Source: Eretmocerus hayati (lineage: Eukaryota; Arthropoda; Insecta; Hymenoptera; Aphelinidae). Taken from it: 64,000 nucleotides of DNA. The position numbers and the translations under genes are program-made. This document shows positions 13,717 to 26,900 of this stretch, in pieces; positions within the stretch are counted from its first letter, which is position 1, and every line of letters begins with the position of its first letter. Below the pieces are notes generated by a model, which was given only the letters and a program-made list of their open reading frames with translations, was not told where the DNA came from and did no database searches. Location: NCBI GenBank assembly GCA_029851415.1, contig CM056742.1:100174976-100238975 (forward strand), read 5' to 3'.

Positions 13717-16235
13717 AAATGATAGGTGGATGATGTACAAAGGTAGTCCAGGTACTTCCAATGTGGCACATTTGCGTTTACACCCCACGAAATTGTGATT
13801 TTGCACAAATTCGCAGTGATTTGTGTGACCTCTCGCCTCGAAGCTCGTTCTGGACACTCTCAAAGTCCCGCAGGTGTATCCACGCACTTTTGGGACACGG
13901 CAAATGATAGGTGAATGATGGACGAAGGTAGTCCAGGTACTTTCAATGTGGCAGATTTGCGTTTACACCCCAAGTTTTCGTGATTTTGCACCAATTCGCA
14001 GTGATTTGTGTGACCTCTCGCCTCGAAGCTCGTTCTAGACACTGTCAAAGTCCCGCAGGTGTGTCCACGCACTTTTGGGACACGGCAAATGATAGGTGGG
14101 AGATGAACAAAGGTACTCCAGGTACTTTCAATGTGGCACATTTGCGTTTACACCCCGAGGATTCATGATTTTTTGCCAATATGCGGTGATTCGTGTGACC
14201 TCTCGTCTCGAAGCTCGTTCTAGATGCTCTCAAAGTCCCGCAGGTGTATCCACGCACTTCCGGGACACGGCAAATGATAGGTGGATGATGGACAAAGGTA
14301 GTCCAGGTACTTTCAATGTGGCACATTTGCGTTTACACCCCAAGAATTCGTGATTTTGCACCGATTCGCAGTGATTTGTGTGACCTCTCGCCTCGAAGCT
14401 CGTTCTGGACACTCTCAAAGTCCCGCAGGTGTATCCACGCACTTTTGGGACACGGCAAATGATAGGTGGATGATGGACAAAGGTAGTCCAGGTCCTTCCA
14501 ATGTGGCACATTTCCGTTTACACCCCAAGAATTCGTCATTTTGCACCAATTCGCAGTGATTTGTGTGTCCTCTCGCCTCGAAGCTCGTTCGAGACACTCT
14601 CAAAGTCCCGCAGGTGTATCCACGCACTTTTAGGACACGGCAAATGATAGGTGGATAATGTACAAAGGTAGTCCAGGTACTTCCAATGTGGCACATTTGC
14701 GTTTACACCCCAAGAATTCGTGATTTTGCACCAATTAGCAGTGATTTGTGTGACCTCTCGCCTCGAAGCTCGTTGTAGACACTCTCAAAGTCCCACAGGT
14801 GTATGCACGCACTTTTGGGACACGGTAAATGATAGCTGGATGATGGGCAAAGGTAGTCCGGGTACTTTCAATGTGGCACGTTTGCGTTTACACCCCGAGA
14901 ATTCATGATTTTATGCCAATATGCGGTGATTCGTGTGACCTCTCGTCTCGAAGCTCGTTCTAGATGCTCTCAAAGTCCCGCAGGTGTATCCACGCACTTT
15001 AGGGGAACGGCCCAATGATAGGTAGATGATGTACAAAGGTAGTCCAGGTACTTTCAATGTGGCACATTTGCGTTTACACCCCAAGAATTCGTGATTTTGC
15101 ACCATTTCGCAGTGATTTGTGTGACCTCTCGCCTCGGAGCTCGTTCTAGACACTCTCAAAGTCCCGCAGGTGTATCCCCGCACTCTTGGGACACGGCAAA
15201 TGATAGGTGGATGATGGACAAAGGTAGTCCAGTTACTTTCAATGTGGCAAGTTTGCGTTTACACCCCAAGATTCCGTGATTTTGCACCAATTCGCAGTGA
15301 TTTGTGTGACCCTTCGCCTCGAAGCTCGTTCTAGACGCTCTCAAAGTCCCGCAGGTGTATGCACGCACTTTTGGGACACGGCAAATGATAGCTGGATGAT
15401 GGACAAAGGTAGTCCGGGTACTTTCAATGTGGCACATTTGCGTTTACACCCCAAGAATTCGTGATTTTGCACCAATTCGCAGTGATTTGTGTGACCTCTC
15501 GCCTCGAAGCTCGTTCTGGACACTCTCAAAGTCCCGCAGGTGAATCCACGCACTTTTGGGACACGGCAAATGATAGGTGGATGATGGACAGAGGTAGTCC
15601 AGGTACTTTCAATGTGGCACACTTGCGTTTACACCCCAAGAATTCGTTATTTTGCACCAATTCGCAGTGATTCGTGTGACCTCTCGCCTCGAAGCTCGTT
15701 CTAGACGCTCTCAAAGTCCCGCAGGTGTATCCACGCACTTTTGGGACACGGCAAATGATAGGTGGATGATGTACAAAGGTACTCCAGGTACTTTCAATGT
15801 GGCACATTTGCGTTTACACCCCACGAATTTGTGATTTTGCACAAATTCGCAGTGATTTGTGTGACCTCTCGCCTCGAAGCTCGTTCCGGACACTCTCAAA
15901 GTCCCGCAGGTGTATCCACGCACTTTTGGGAGACGGCAAATGATAGGTGGATGATGGACAAAGGTAGTCCAGGTACTTTCAATGTGGCACATTTGCGTTT
16001 AGACCCCGAGAATTCCTGATTTTGCACCAATTCGCAGTGATTTGTGTGACCTCTCGCCTCGAAGCTCGTTCTAGACACTCTCGAAGTCCCGCAGGTGTGT
16101 CCACCCACTTTTGGGACACGGCAAATGATAGGTGGATGATGAACAAAGGTACTCCAGGTACTTCCAATGTGGCACATTTGCGTTTACACCCCGAGGATTC
16201 ATGATTTTTTGCCAATATGCGGTGATTCGTGTGAC
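13717..16235 (+). repeat. Tandem re-copy of 6.69-9.21 kb
   Basis: This block matches 6690-9208 at a constant offset of 7,027 bp (38 x 185 minus 3). Rare shared variants include the CACGAAATTGTG form of the EcoRI boundary, GGTGGGAGATGAAC, the monomer with GGGGAACGGCCC, and TTCGTCATTTTGC. With the following blocks it forms a second copy of about 7 kb of satellite placed directly after the first. The left edge lies near 13.70 kb, where AATGTCCCGCAGG of the upstream monomer joins the copied sequence. Confidence 0.85.
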
Positions 16236-19200
16236 CTCTCGCCTCGCAGCTCGTTCTAGACACTCTCAAAGTCCCGCAGGTGATTCCACGCACTTTTGGG
16301 ACACGGCAAATGATAGGTGGATGATGAACAAAGGTACTCCAGGTACTTCCAATGTGGCACATTTGCGTTTACACCCCGAGGATTCATGATTTTTTGCCAA
16401 TATGCGGTGATTCGTGTGACCTCTCGTCTCGAAGCTCGTTCTAGACGCTCTCAAAGTCCCGCAGGTGTATCCACGCACTTTTGGGACACGGCAAATGATA
16501 GGTGGATGATGGACAAAGGTAGTCCAGGTACTTTCAATGTGGCACATATGCGTTTACACCCCAAGAATTCGTGACTTTGCACCAATTCGCAGTGATTTGT
16601 GTGACCCTTCGCCTCGAAGCTCGTTCTAGACGCTCTCAAAGTCCCGCAGGTGTATCCACGCACATTCGTGACACGGCAAATGATGGGTGGATGATGTACA
16701 AAGGTAGTCCAGGTACTTTCAATGTGGCACATTTGCGTTTACACCCCGAGAATTCATGATTTTGCACCAATTCGCAGTGATTTGTGTGACCTCTCGCCTC
16801 GAAGCTCGTTCTAGACGCTCTTAAAGTCCCGCAGGTGTATCCACGCACTTTTGGGACACGGAAATTGATAGGTGGATGATGTACGAAGGTAGTCCAGGTA
16901 CTTTTGATGTGGCACATTTGCGTTTACACCCCAAGATTCCGTGATTTTGCACCAATTCGCAGTAATTTGTGTGACCTCTCGTCTCGAAGCTCGTTCTAGA
17001 CGCTCTCAAAGTCCCGCAGGTGTATCCACGCACTTCTGGGACACGGCAAATGATAGGTGGATGATGTACGAAGGTAGTCCAGGTACTTTTAATGAGCAAA
17101 TTTGCGTTTACACCCCGAGAATTCATGATTTTGCACCAATTCGCAGTGATTTGTGTGACCTCTCGCCTCGAAGCTCGTTCTAGACGCTCTTAAAGTCCCG
17201 CAGGTGTATCCACGCACTTTTGGGACACGGAAATTGATAGGTGGATGATGTACGAAGGTAGTCCAGGTACTTTTGATGTGGCACATTTGCGTTTACACCC
17301 CAAGATTCCGTGATTTTGCACCAATTCGCAGTAATTTGTGTGACCTCTCGTCTCGAAGCTCGTTCTAGACGCTCTCAAAGTCCCGCAGGTGTATCCACGC
17401 ACTTCTGGGACACGGCAAATGATAGGTGGATGATGTACGAAGGTAGTCCAGGTACTTTTAATGAGCAAATTTGCGTTTACACCCCGAGAATTCATGATTT
17501 TTTGCCAATATGCGGTGATTCGTGTGACCTCTCGTCTCGAAGCTCGTTCTAGACGCTCTCAAAGTCCCGCAGGTGTATCCACGCACTTTTGGGACACGGC
17601 AAATGATAGGTGGATGATGTACAAAGGTAGTCCAGGTACTTTCAATGTGGCACATTTGCGTTTACACCCCAAGAACTCGTGATTTTGCACCAATTCGCAG
17701 TGATTTGTGTGACCTCTCGCCTCGAAGCTCGTTCTAGACACTCTCAATGTCCCGCAGGTGTATCCACGCACTTTTGGGACACGGCAAATGATAGGCGGAT
17801 GATGGACAAAGGTAGTCCAGGTACTTTCAATGTGGCACATTTGCGTTTACACCCCAAGAATTCGTGATTTTGCACCAATTCGCAGTGATTTGTGTGACCC
17901 TTCGTCTCGAAGCTCGTTCTAGACGCTCTCAAAGTCCCGCAGGTGTATGCACGCACTTTTGGGACACGGCAAATGATAGGTGGATGATGGACAAAGGTAG
18001 TCCAGGTACTTTCAATGTGGCACATTTGCGTTTAGACCCCGAGAATTCCTGATTTTGCACCAATTCGCAGTGATTTGTGTGACCTGTCGCCTCGAAGCTC
18101 GTTCTAGACACTCTCGAAGTCCCGCAGGTGTGTCCACCCACTTTTGGGACACGGCAAATGATAGGTGGATGATGAGCAAAGGTACTCCAGGTACTTCCAA
18201 TGTGGCACATTTGCGTTTACACCCCGAGGATTCATGATTTTTTGCCAATATGCGGTGATTCGTGTGACGTCTCGTCTCGAAGCTCGTTCTAGACGCTCTC
18301 AAAGTCCCGCAGGTGTATGCACGCACTTTTGGGACACGGCAAATGATAGATGGATGATGTACAGAGATAGTCCAGGTACTTTCAATGTGGCACATTGGCG
18401 TTTACACCCCAAGAATTCGTGATTTTGCCCCAATTCGCAGTGATTTGTGTGACCTCTCGCCTCGAAACTCGTTGTAGACACTCTCAAAGTCCCGCAGGTG
18501 TATCCACGCACATTCGTGACACGGCAAATGATGGGTGGATGATGTACAAAGGTAGTCCAGGTACTTTCAATGTGGCACATTTGCGTTTACACCCCGAGAA
18601 TTCATGATTTTGCACCAATTCGCAGTGATTTGTGTGACCTCTCGCCTCGAAGCTCGTTCTAGACGCTCTTAAAGTCCCGCAGGTGTATCCACGCACTTTT
18701 GGGACACGGAAATTGATAGGTGGATGATGTACGAAGGTAGTCCAGGTACTTTTGATGTGGCACATTTGCGTTTACACCCCAAGATTCCGTGATTTTGCAC
18801 CAATTCGCAGTAATTTGTGTGACCTCTCGTCTCGAAGCTCGTTCTAGACGCTCTCAAAGTCCCGCAGGTGTATCCACGCACTTTTGGGAAACGGCAAATG
18901 ATAGGTGGATGATGTACGAAGGGAGTCCAGGTACTTTCAATGTGGCACATTTGCGTTTACACCCCAAGAATTCGTGATTTTGCACCAATTCGCAGTAATT
19001 TGTGTGACCTCTCGTCTCGAAGCTCGTTCTAGACGCTCTCAAAGTCCCGCAGTTGTATCCACGCACTTCTGGGACACGGCAAATGATAGGTGGATGATGT
19101 ACGAAGGTAGTCCAGGTACTTTTAATGAGCAAATTTGCGTTTACACCCCGAGAATTCATGATTTTGCACCAATTCGCAGTGATTTGTGTGACCTCTCGCC

Positions 19201-19767
19201 TCGAAGCTCGTTCTAGACGCTCTTAAAGTCCCGCAGGTGTATCCACGCACTTTTGGGACACGGAAATTGATAGGTGGATGATGTACGAAGGTAGTCCAGG
19301 TACTTTTGATGTGGCACATTTGCGTTTACACCCCAAGATTCCGTGATTTTGCACCAATTCGCAGTAATTTGTGTGACCTCTCGTCTCGAAGCTCGTTCTA
19401 GACGCTCTCAAAGTCCCGCAGGTGTATCCACGCACTTCTGGGACACGGCAAATGATAGGTGGATGATGTACGAAGGTAGTCCAGGTACTTTTAATGAGCA
19501 AATTTGCGTTTACACCCCGAGAATTCATGATTTTTTGCCAATATGCGGTGATTCGTGTGACCTCTCGTCTCGAAGCTCGTTCTAGACGCTCTCAAAGTCC
19601 CGCAGGTGTATCCACGCACTTTTGGGACACGGCAAATGATAGGTGGATGATGTACAAAGGTAGTCCAGGTACTTTCAATGTGGCACATTTGCGTTTACAC
19701 CCCAAGAACTCGTGATTTTGCACCAATTCGCAGTGATTTGTGTGACCTCTCGCCTCGAAGCTCGTTC
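16236..19767 (+). repeat. Re-copy of 9.95-13.67 kb with two internal monomer losses
   Basis: Two stretches make up this block. 16.24 to about 16.50 kb matches 9.95-10.21 kb at an offset of 6,287 bp. 16.50-19.77 kb matches 10.40-13.67 kb at 6,102 bp. Compared with the 7,027-bp offset of the preceding block, 740 bp (4 monomers) were lost at about 16.235 kb and 185 bp (1 monomer) at about 16.5 kb. Shared details include ACCTGTCGCC, CACATTCGTGACACGG and GGAAACGGC. Confidence 0.84.
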
Positions 19768-22700
19768 TAGACGCTCTTAAAGTCCCGCAGGTGTATCCAC
19801 GCACTTTTGGGACACGGAAATTGATAGGTGGATGATGTACGAAGGTAGTCCAGGTACTTTTGATGTGGCACATTTGCGTTTACACCCCAAGATTCCGTGA
19901 TTTTGCACCAATTCGCAGTAATTTGTGTGACCTCTCGTCTCGAAGCTCGTTCTAGACGCTCTCAAAGTCCCGCAGGTGTATCCACGCACTTCTGGGACAC
20001 GGCAAATGATAGGTGGATGATGTACGAAGGTAGTCCAGGTACTTTTAATGAGCAAATTTGCGTTTACACCCCGAGAATTCATGATTTTTTGCCAATATGC
20101 GGTGATTCGTGTGACCTCTCGTCTCGAAGCTCGTTCTAGACGCTCTCAAAGTCCCGCAGGTGTATCCACGCACTTTTGGGACACGGCAAATGATAGGTGG
20201 ATGATGTACAAAGGTAGTCCAGGTACTTTCAATGTGGCACATTTGCGTTTACACCCCAAGAACTCGTGATTTTGCACCAATTCGCAGTGATTTGTGTGAC
20301 CTCTCGCCTCGAAGCTCGTTCTAGACACTCTCAATGTCCCGCAGGTGTATCCACGCACTTTTGGGACACGGCAAATGATAGGCGGATGATGGACAAAGGT
20401 AGTCCAGGTACTTTCAATGTGGCACATTTGCGTTTACACCCCAAGAATTCGTGATTTTGCACCAATTCGCAGTGATTTGTGTGACCCTTCGTCTCGAAGC
20501 TCGTTCTAGACGCTCTCAAAGTCCCGCAGGTGTATGCACGCACTTTTGGGACACGGCAAATGATAGGTGGATGATGGACAAAGGTAGTCCAGGTACTTTC
20601 AATAAGGCACATTTGCGTTTAGACCCCGAGAATTCCTGATTTTGCACCAATTCGCAGTGATTTGTGTGACCTCTCGCCTCGAAGCTCGTTCTAGACACTC
20701 TCGAAGTCCCGCAGGTGTGTCCACCCACTTTTGGGACACGGCAAATGATAGGTGGATGATGAGCAAAGGTACTCCAGGTACTTCCAATGTGGCACATTTG
20801 CGTTTACACCCCGAGGATTCATGATTTTTTGCCAATATGCGGTGATTCGTGTGACCTCTCGTCTCGAAGCTCGTTCTAGACGCTCTCAAAGTCCCGCAGG
20901 TGTATGCACGCACTTTTGGGACACGGCAAATGATAGATGGATGATGTACAGAGATAGTCCAGGTACTTTCAATGTGGCACATTGGCGTTTACACCCCAAG
21001 AATTCGTGATTTTGCCCCAATTCGCAGTGATTTGTGTGACCTCTCGCCTCGAAACTCGTTGTAGACACTCTCAAAGTCCCGCAGGTGTATCCACGCACAT
21101 TCGTGACACGGCAAATGATGGGTGGATGATGTACAAAGGTAGTCCAGGTACTTTCAATGTGGCACATTTGCGTTTACACCCCGAGAATTCATGATTTTGC
21201 ACCAATTCGCAGTGATTTGTGTGACCTCTCGCCTCGAAGCTCGTTCTAGACGCTCTTAAAGTCCCGCAGGTGTATCCACGCACTTTTGGGACACGGAAAT
21301 TGATAGGTGGATGATGTACGAAGGTAGTCCAGGTACTTTTGATGTGGCACATTTGCGTTTACACCCCAAGATTCCGTGATTTTGCACCAATTCGCAGTAA
21401 TTTGTGTGACCTCTCGTCTCGAAGCTCGTTCTAGACGCTCTCAAAGTCCCGCAGGTGTATCCACGCACTTCTGGGACACGGCAAATGATAGGTGGATGAT
21501 GTACGAAGGTAGTCCAGGTACTTTTAATGAGCAAATTTGCGTTTACACCCCGAGAATTCATGATTTTTTGCCAATATGCGGTGATTCGTGTGACCTCTCG
21601 TCTCGAAGCTCGTTCTAGACGCTCTCAAAGTCCCGCAGGTGTATCCACGCACTTTTGGGACACGGCAAATGATAGGTGGATGATGTACAAAGGTAGTCCA
21701 GGTACTTTCAATGTGGCACATTTGCGTTTACACCCCAAGAACTCGTGATTTTGCACCAATTCGCAGTGATTTGTGTGACCTCTCGCCTCGAAGCTCGTTC
21801 TAGACACTCTCAATGTCCCGCAGGTGTATCCACGCACTTTTGGGACACGGCAAATGATAGGCGGATGATGGACAAAGGTAGTCCAGGTACTTTCAATGTG
21901 GCACATTTGCGTTTACACCCCAAGAATTCGTGATTTTGCACCAATTCGCAGTGATTTGTGTGACCCTTCGTCTCGAAGCTCGTTCTAGACGCTCTCAAAG
22001 TCCCGCAGGTGTATCCACGCACTTTTGGGACACGGCAAATGATGGGTGGATGATGTACAAAGGTAGTCCAGGTACTTTCAATGTGGCACATTTTCGTTTA
22101 CAACCCGAGAATTCATGATTTTGCACCAATTCGCAGTGATTTGTGTGACCTCTCGCCTCGAAGCTCGTTCTAGATGCTCTTAAAGTCCCGCAGGTGAGTT
22201 CACGCACTCTTGGGACACGGCAAATGATAGGTGGATGATGGACAAAGGTAGTCCAGGTACTTTCAATGTGGCACATTTGCGTTTACACCCCGAGAATTCA
22301 TGATTTGTTGCCAATATGCGGTGATTCGTGTGACCTCTCGTCTCGAAGCTCGTTCCAGACGCTCTCAAAGTCCCGCAGGTGTATCCACGCACTTCTGGGA
22401 CACGGAAAATGATAGGTGGATGATGGACAAAGGTAGTCCAGGTACTTTCAATGTGGCACATTCGCGTTTACACCCCGAGAATTCATGATTTTTTGCCAAT
22501 ATGCGGTGATTCATGTGACCTCTCGTCTCGAAGCTCGTTCTGGACGCTCTCAAAGTCCCGCAGGTGTATCCACGCACTTTTGGGACACGGCAAATGATAG
22601 GTGGATGATGAACAAAGGTAGTCCAGGTACTTTCAATGTGGCACATTTGCGTTTACACCCCAAGAATTCGTGATTTTGCACCAATTCGCAGTGATTTGTG

Positions 22701-23930
22701 TGACCTCTCGCCTCGAAGCTCGTTCTAGACACTCTCAAAGTCCCGCAGGTGTATCCACGCACTTTTGGGACACGGAAAATGATAGGTGGATGATGGACAA
22801 AGGTAGTCCAGGTACTTTCGATGTGGCACATTTGCGTTTACACCCCAAGAATTCGTGATTTTGCACCAATTCGCAGTGATTCGTGTGACCTCTCGCCTCG
22901 AAGCTCGTTCTAGACGCTCTCAAAGTCCCGCAGGTGTATCCACGCACTCTTGGGACACGGCAAATGATAGGCGGATGATGGACAAAGGTAGTCCAGGTAC
23001 TTTCAATGTGGCACATTTGCGTTTACACCCCAAGAATTCGTGATTTCGCACCAATTCGCAGTGATTCGTGTGACCCTTCGTCTCGAAGCTCGTTCTGGAC
23101 GCTCTCAAAGTCCCGCAGGTGTATCCAGGCACATTTGGGACACGGCAAATGATGGGTGGATGATGTACAAAGGTAGTCCAGGTACTTTCAATGTGGCACA
23201 TTTTCGTTTACACCCCGAGAATTCATGATTTTGCACCAATTCGCAGTGATTTGTGTGACCTCTCGCCTCGAAGCTCGTTCTAGACGCTCTTTAAGTCCCG
23301 CAGGTGTATCCACGCACTTTTGGGACACGGCAAATGATAGGTGGATGATGTACAAAGGTAGTCCAGGTACTTTTAATGTGGCACATTTGCGTTTACACCC
23401 CAAGAATTCGTGATTTTGCACCAATTCGCAGTGATTTGTGTGACCTCTCGCCTCGAAGCTCGTTCTAGACACTCTCAAAGTCCCGCAGGTGTGTTCACAG
23501 ACTTTTGGGACACGGCAAATGATAGGTGGATGATGGACAAAGGTAGTCCAGGTACTTTCAATGTGGCACATTTGCGTTTAGACCCCGAGGATTCATGATT
23601 TTTTGCCAATATGCGGTGATTCGTGTGACCTCTCGTCTCGAAGCTCGTTCTAGACGCTCTCAAAGTCCCGCAGGTGTATGCACGCACTTTTGGGACACGG
23701 CAAATGATAGATGGATGATGTACAGAGATAGTCCAGGTACTTTCAATGTGGCACATTGGCGTTTACACCCCAAGAATTCGTGATTTTGCCCCAATTCGCA
23801 GTGATTTGTGTGACCTCTCGCCTCGAAGCTCGTTGTAGACACTCTCAAAGTCCCGCAGGTGTATCCCCGCACTCTTGGGACACGGCAAATGATAGGTGGA
23901 TGATGGACAAAGGTAGTCCAGGTACTTCCA
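19768..23930 (+). repeat. Re-copy of 1.65-5.99 kb
   Basis: 19.77-23.585 kb matches 1.65-5.46 kb at an offset of 18,121 bp (98 x 185 minus 9), with very few differences, for example GGCACATTTT/AACCCGAG and GTGAGTTCACGC monomers in the same order. At 23582-23588 the match jumps by one monomer, and 23.59-23.87 kb then matches 5.65-5.94 kb at 17,936 bp. The left edge near 19.77 kb is where ACGCTCTTAAAG follows a monomer that in the other copy continues with ACACTCTCAATG. Confidence 0.84.
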
Positions 23931-26900
23931 ATGTGGCACATTTGCGTTTACACCCCGAGGATTCATGATTTTTTGCCAATATGCGGTGATTCGTGTGACC
24001 TCTCGTCTCGAAGCTCGTTCTAGACGCTCTCAAAGTCCCGCAGGTGTATCCACGCACTTCCGGGACACGGCAAATGATAGGTGGATGATGTAGGAAGGTA
24101 GTCGAGGTACTTTCAATGTGGCACATTTGCGTTTACACCCCAAGAATTCGTGATTTTGCACCAATTCGCAGTGATTTGTGTGACCTCTCGCCTCGAAGCT
24201 CGTTCTGGACACTCTCAAAGTCCCGCAGGTGTATCCACGCACTTTTGGGACACGGCAAATGATAGGTGAATGATGGACAAAGGTAGTCCAGGTCCTTCCA
24301 ATATGGCACATTTGCGTTTACACCACAAGAATTCGTCATTTTGCACCAATTCGCAGTGATTTGTGTGTCCTCTCGCCTCGAAGCTCGTTCGAGACACTCT
24401 CAAAGTCCCGCAGGTGTATTCACGCACTTTTAGGACACGGCAAATGATAGGTGGATAATGGACAAAGGTAGTCCAGGTACTTTCAATGTGGCACATTTGC
24501 GTTTACACCCCGAGAATTCATGATTTTTTGCCAATATGCGGTGATTCGTGTGACCTCTCGTCTCGAAGCTCGTTCTAGACGCTCTCAAAGTCCTGCAGGT
24601 GTATCCACGCACTTTTGGGACACGGCAAAGGATAGGTGGATGATGTACAAAGGTAGTCCAGGTACTTTCAATGTGGCACATTTGCGTTTACACCCCAAGA
24701 ACTCGTGATTTTGCACCATTTCGCAGTGATTTGTGTGACCTCTCGCCTCGCAGCTCGTTCTAGACACTCTCAAAGTCCCGCAGGTGATTCCACGCACTTT
24801 TGGGACACGGCAAATGATAGGCGGATGATGGACAAAGGTAGTCCAGTTACTTTCAATGTGGCAAGTTTGCGTTTACACCCCGAGAATTCATGATTTTATG
24901 CCAATATGCGGTGATTCGTGTGACCTCTCGTCTCGAAGCTCGTTCTAGACGCTCTCAAAGTCCCGCAGGTGTATCCACGCACTACTGGGAAACGGCAAAT
25001 GATAGGTGGATGATGTACGAAGGGAGTCCAGGTACTTTCAATGTGGCACATTTGCGTTTACACCCCAAGAATTCGTGATTTTGCACCAATTTGCAGTGAT
25101 TTGTGTGACCTCTCGCCTCGAAGCTCGTTCTGGACACTCTCAAAGTCCCGCAGGTGTATCCACGCACTTTTGGGACACGGCAAATGATAGGTGGATGATG
25201 GACAAAGGTAGTCCAGGTACTTTCAATGTGGCACATATGCGTTTACACCCCAAGAATTCGTGACTTTGCACCAATTCGCAGTGATTTGTGTGACCCTTCG
25301 CCTCGAAGCTCGTTCTAGACGCTCTCAAAGTCCCGCAGGTGTATCCACGCACATTCGTGACACGGCAAATGATGGGTGGATGATGTACAAAGGTAGTCCA
25401 GGTACTTTCAATGTGGCACATTTGCGTTTACACCCCGAGAATTCATGATTTTGCACCAATTCGCAGTGATTTGTGTGACCTCTCGCCTCGAAGCTCGTTC
25501 TAGACGCTCTTAAAGTCCCGCAGGTGTATCCACGCACTCTTGGGACACGGAAATTGATAGGTGGATGATGTACGAAGGTAGTCCAGGTACTTTTGATGTG
25601 GCACATTTGCGTTTACACCCCAAGATTCCGTGATTTTGCACCAATTCGCAGTAATTTGTGTGACCTCTCGTCTCGAAGCTCGTTCTAGACGCTCTCAAAG
25701 TCCCGCAGGTGTATCCACGCACTTCTGGGACACGGCAAATGATAGGTAGATGATGTACGAAGGTAGTCCAGGTACTTTTAATGAGCAAATTTGCGTTTAC
25801 ACCCCGAGAATTCATGATTTTTTGCCAATATGCGGTGATTCGTGTGACCTCTCGTCTCGAAGCTCGTTCTAGACGCTCTCAAAGTCCCGCAGGTGTATCC
25901 ACGCACTTTTGGGACACGGCAAATGATAGGTGGATGATGTACAAAGGTAGTCCAGGTACTTTCAATGTGGCACATTTGCGTTTACACCCCAAGAACTCGT
26001 GATTTTGCACCAATTCGCAGTGATTTGTGTGACCTCTCGCCTCGAAGCTCGTTCTAGACACTCTCAATGTCCCGTAGGTGTATCCACGCACTTTTGGGAC
26101 ACGGCAAATGATAGGTGGATGAAGGACAAAGGTAGTCCAGGTACTTTCAATGTGGCACATTTGCGTTTACACCCCAAGAATTCGTGATTTTGCACCAATT
26201 CGCAGTGATTTGTGTGACCTTTCGCCTCGAAGCTCGTTCTAGACGCTCTCAAAGTCCCGCAGGTGTATCCACGCACTTTTGGGACACGGCAAATGATAGG
26301 CGGATGATGGACAAAGGTAGTACAGGTACTTTCAATGTGGCACATTTGCGTTTACACCCCAAGAATTCGTGATTTTGCACCAATTCGCAGTGATTTGTGT
26401 GACCCTTCGTCTCGAAGCTCGTTCTAGACGCTCTCAAAGTCCCGCAGGTGTATCCACGCACTTTTGGGACACGGCAAATGATGGGTGGATGATGTACAAA
26501 GGTAGTCCAGGTACTTTCAATGTGGCACATTTTCGTTTACACCCCGAGAATTCATGATTTTGCACCAATTCGCAGTGATTTGTGTGACCTCTCGCCTCGA
26601 AGCTCGTTCTAGATGCTCTTAAAGTCCCGCAGGTGAGTTCACGCACTCTTGGGACACGGCAAATGATAGGTGGATGATGGACAAAGGTAGTCCAGGTACT
26701 TTCAATGTGGCACATTTGCGATTACACCCCGAGAATTCATGATTTGTTGCCAATATGCGGTGATTCGTGTGACCTCTCGTCTCGAAGCTCGCTCTGGACG
26801 CTCTCAAAGTCCCGCAGGTGTATCCACGCACTTCTGGGACACGGAAAATGATAGGTGGATGATGGACAAAGGTAGTCCAGGTACTTTCAATGTGGCACAT

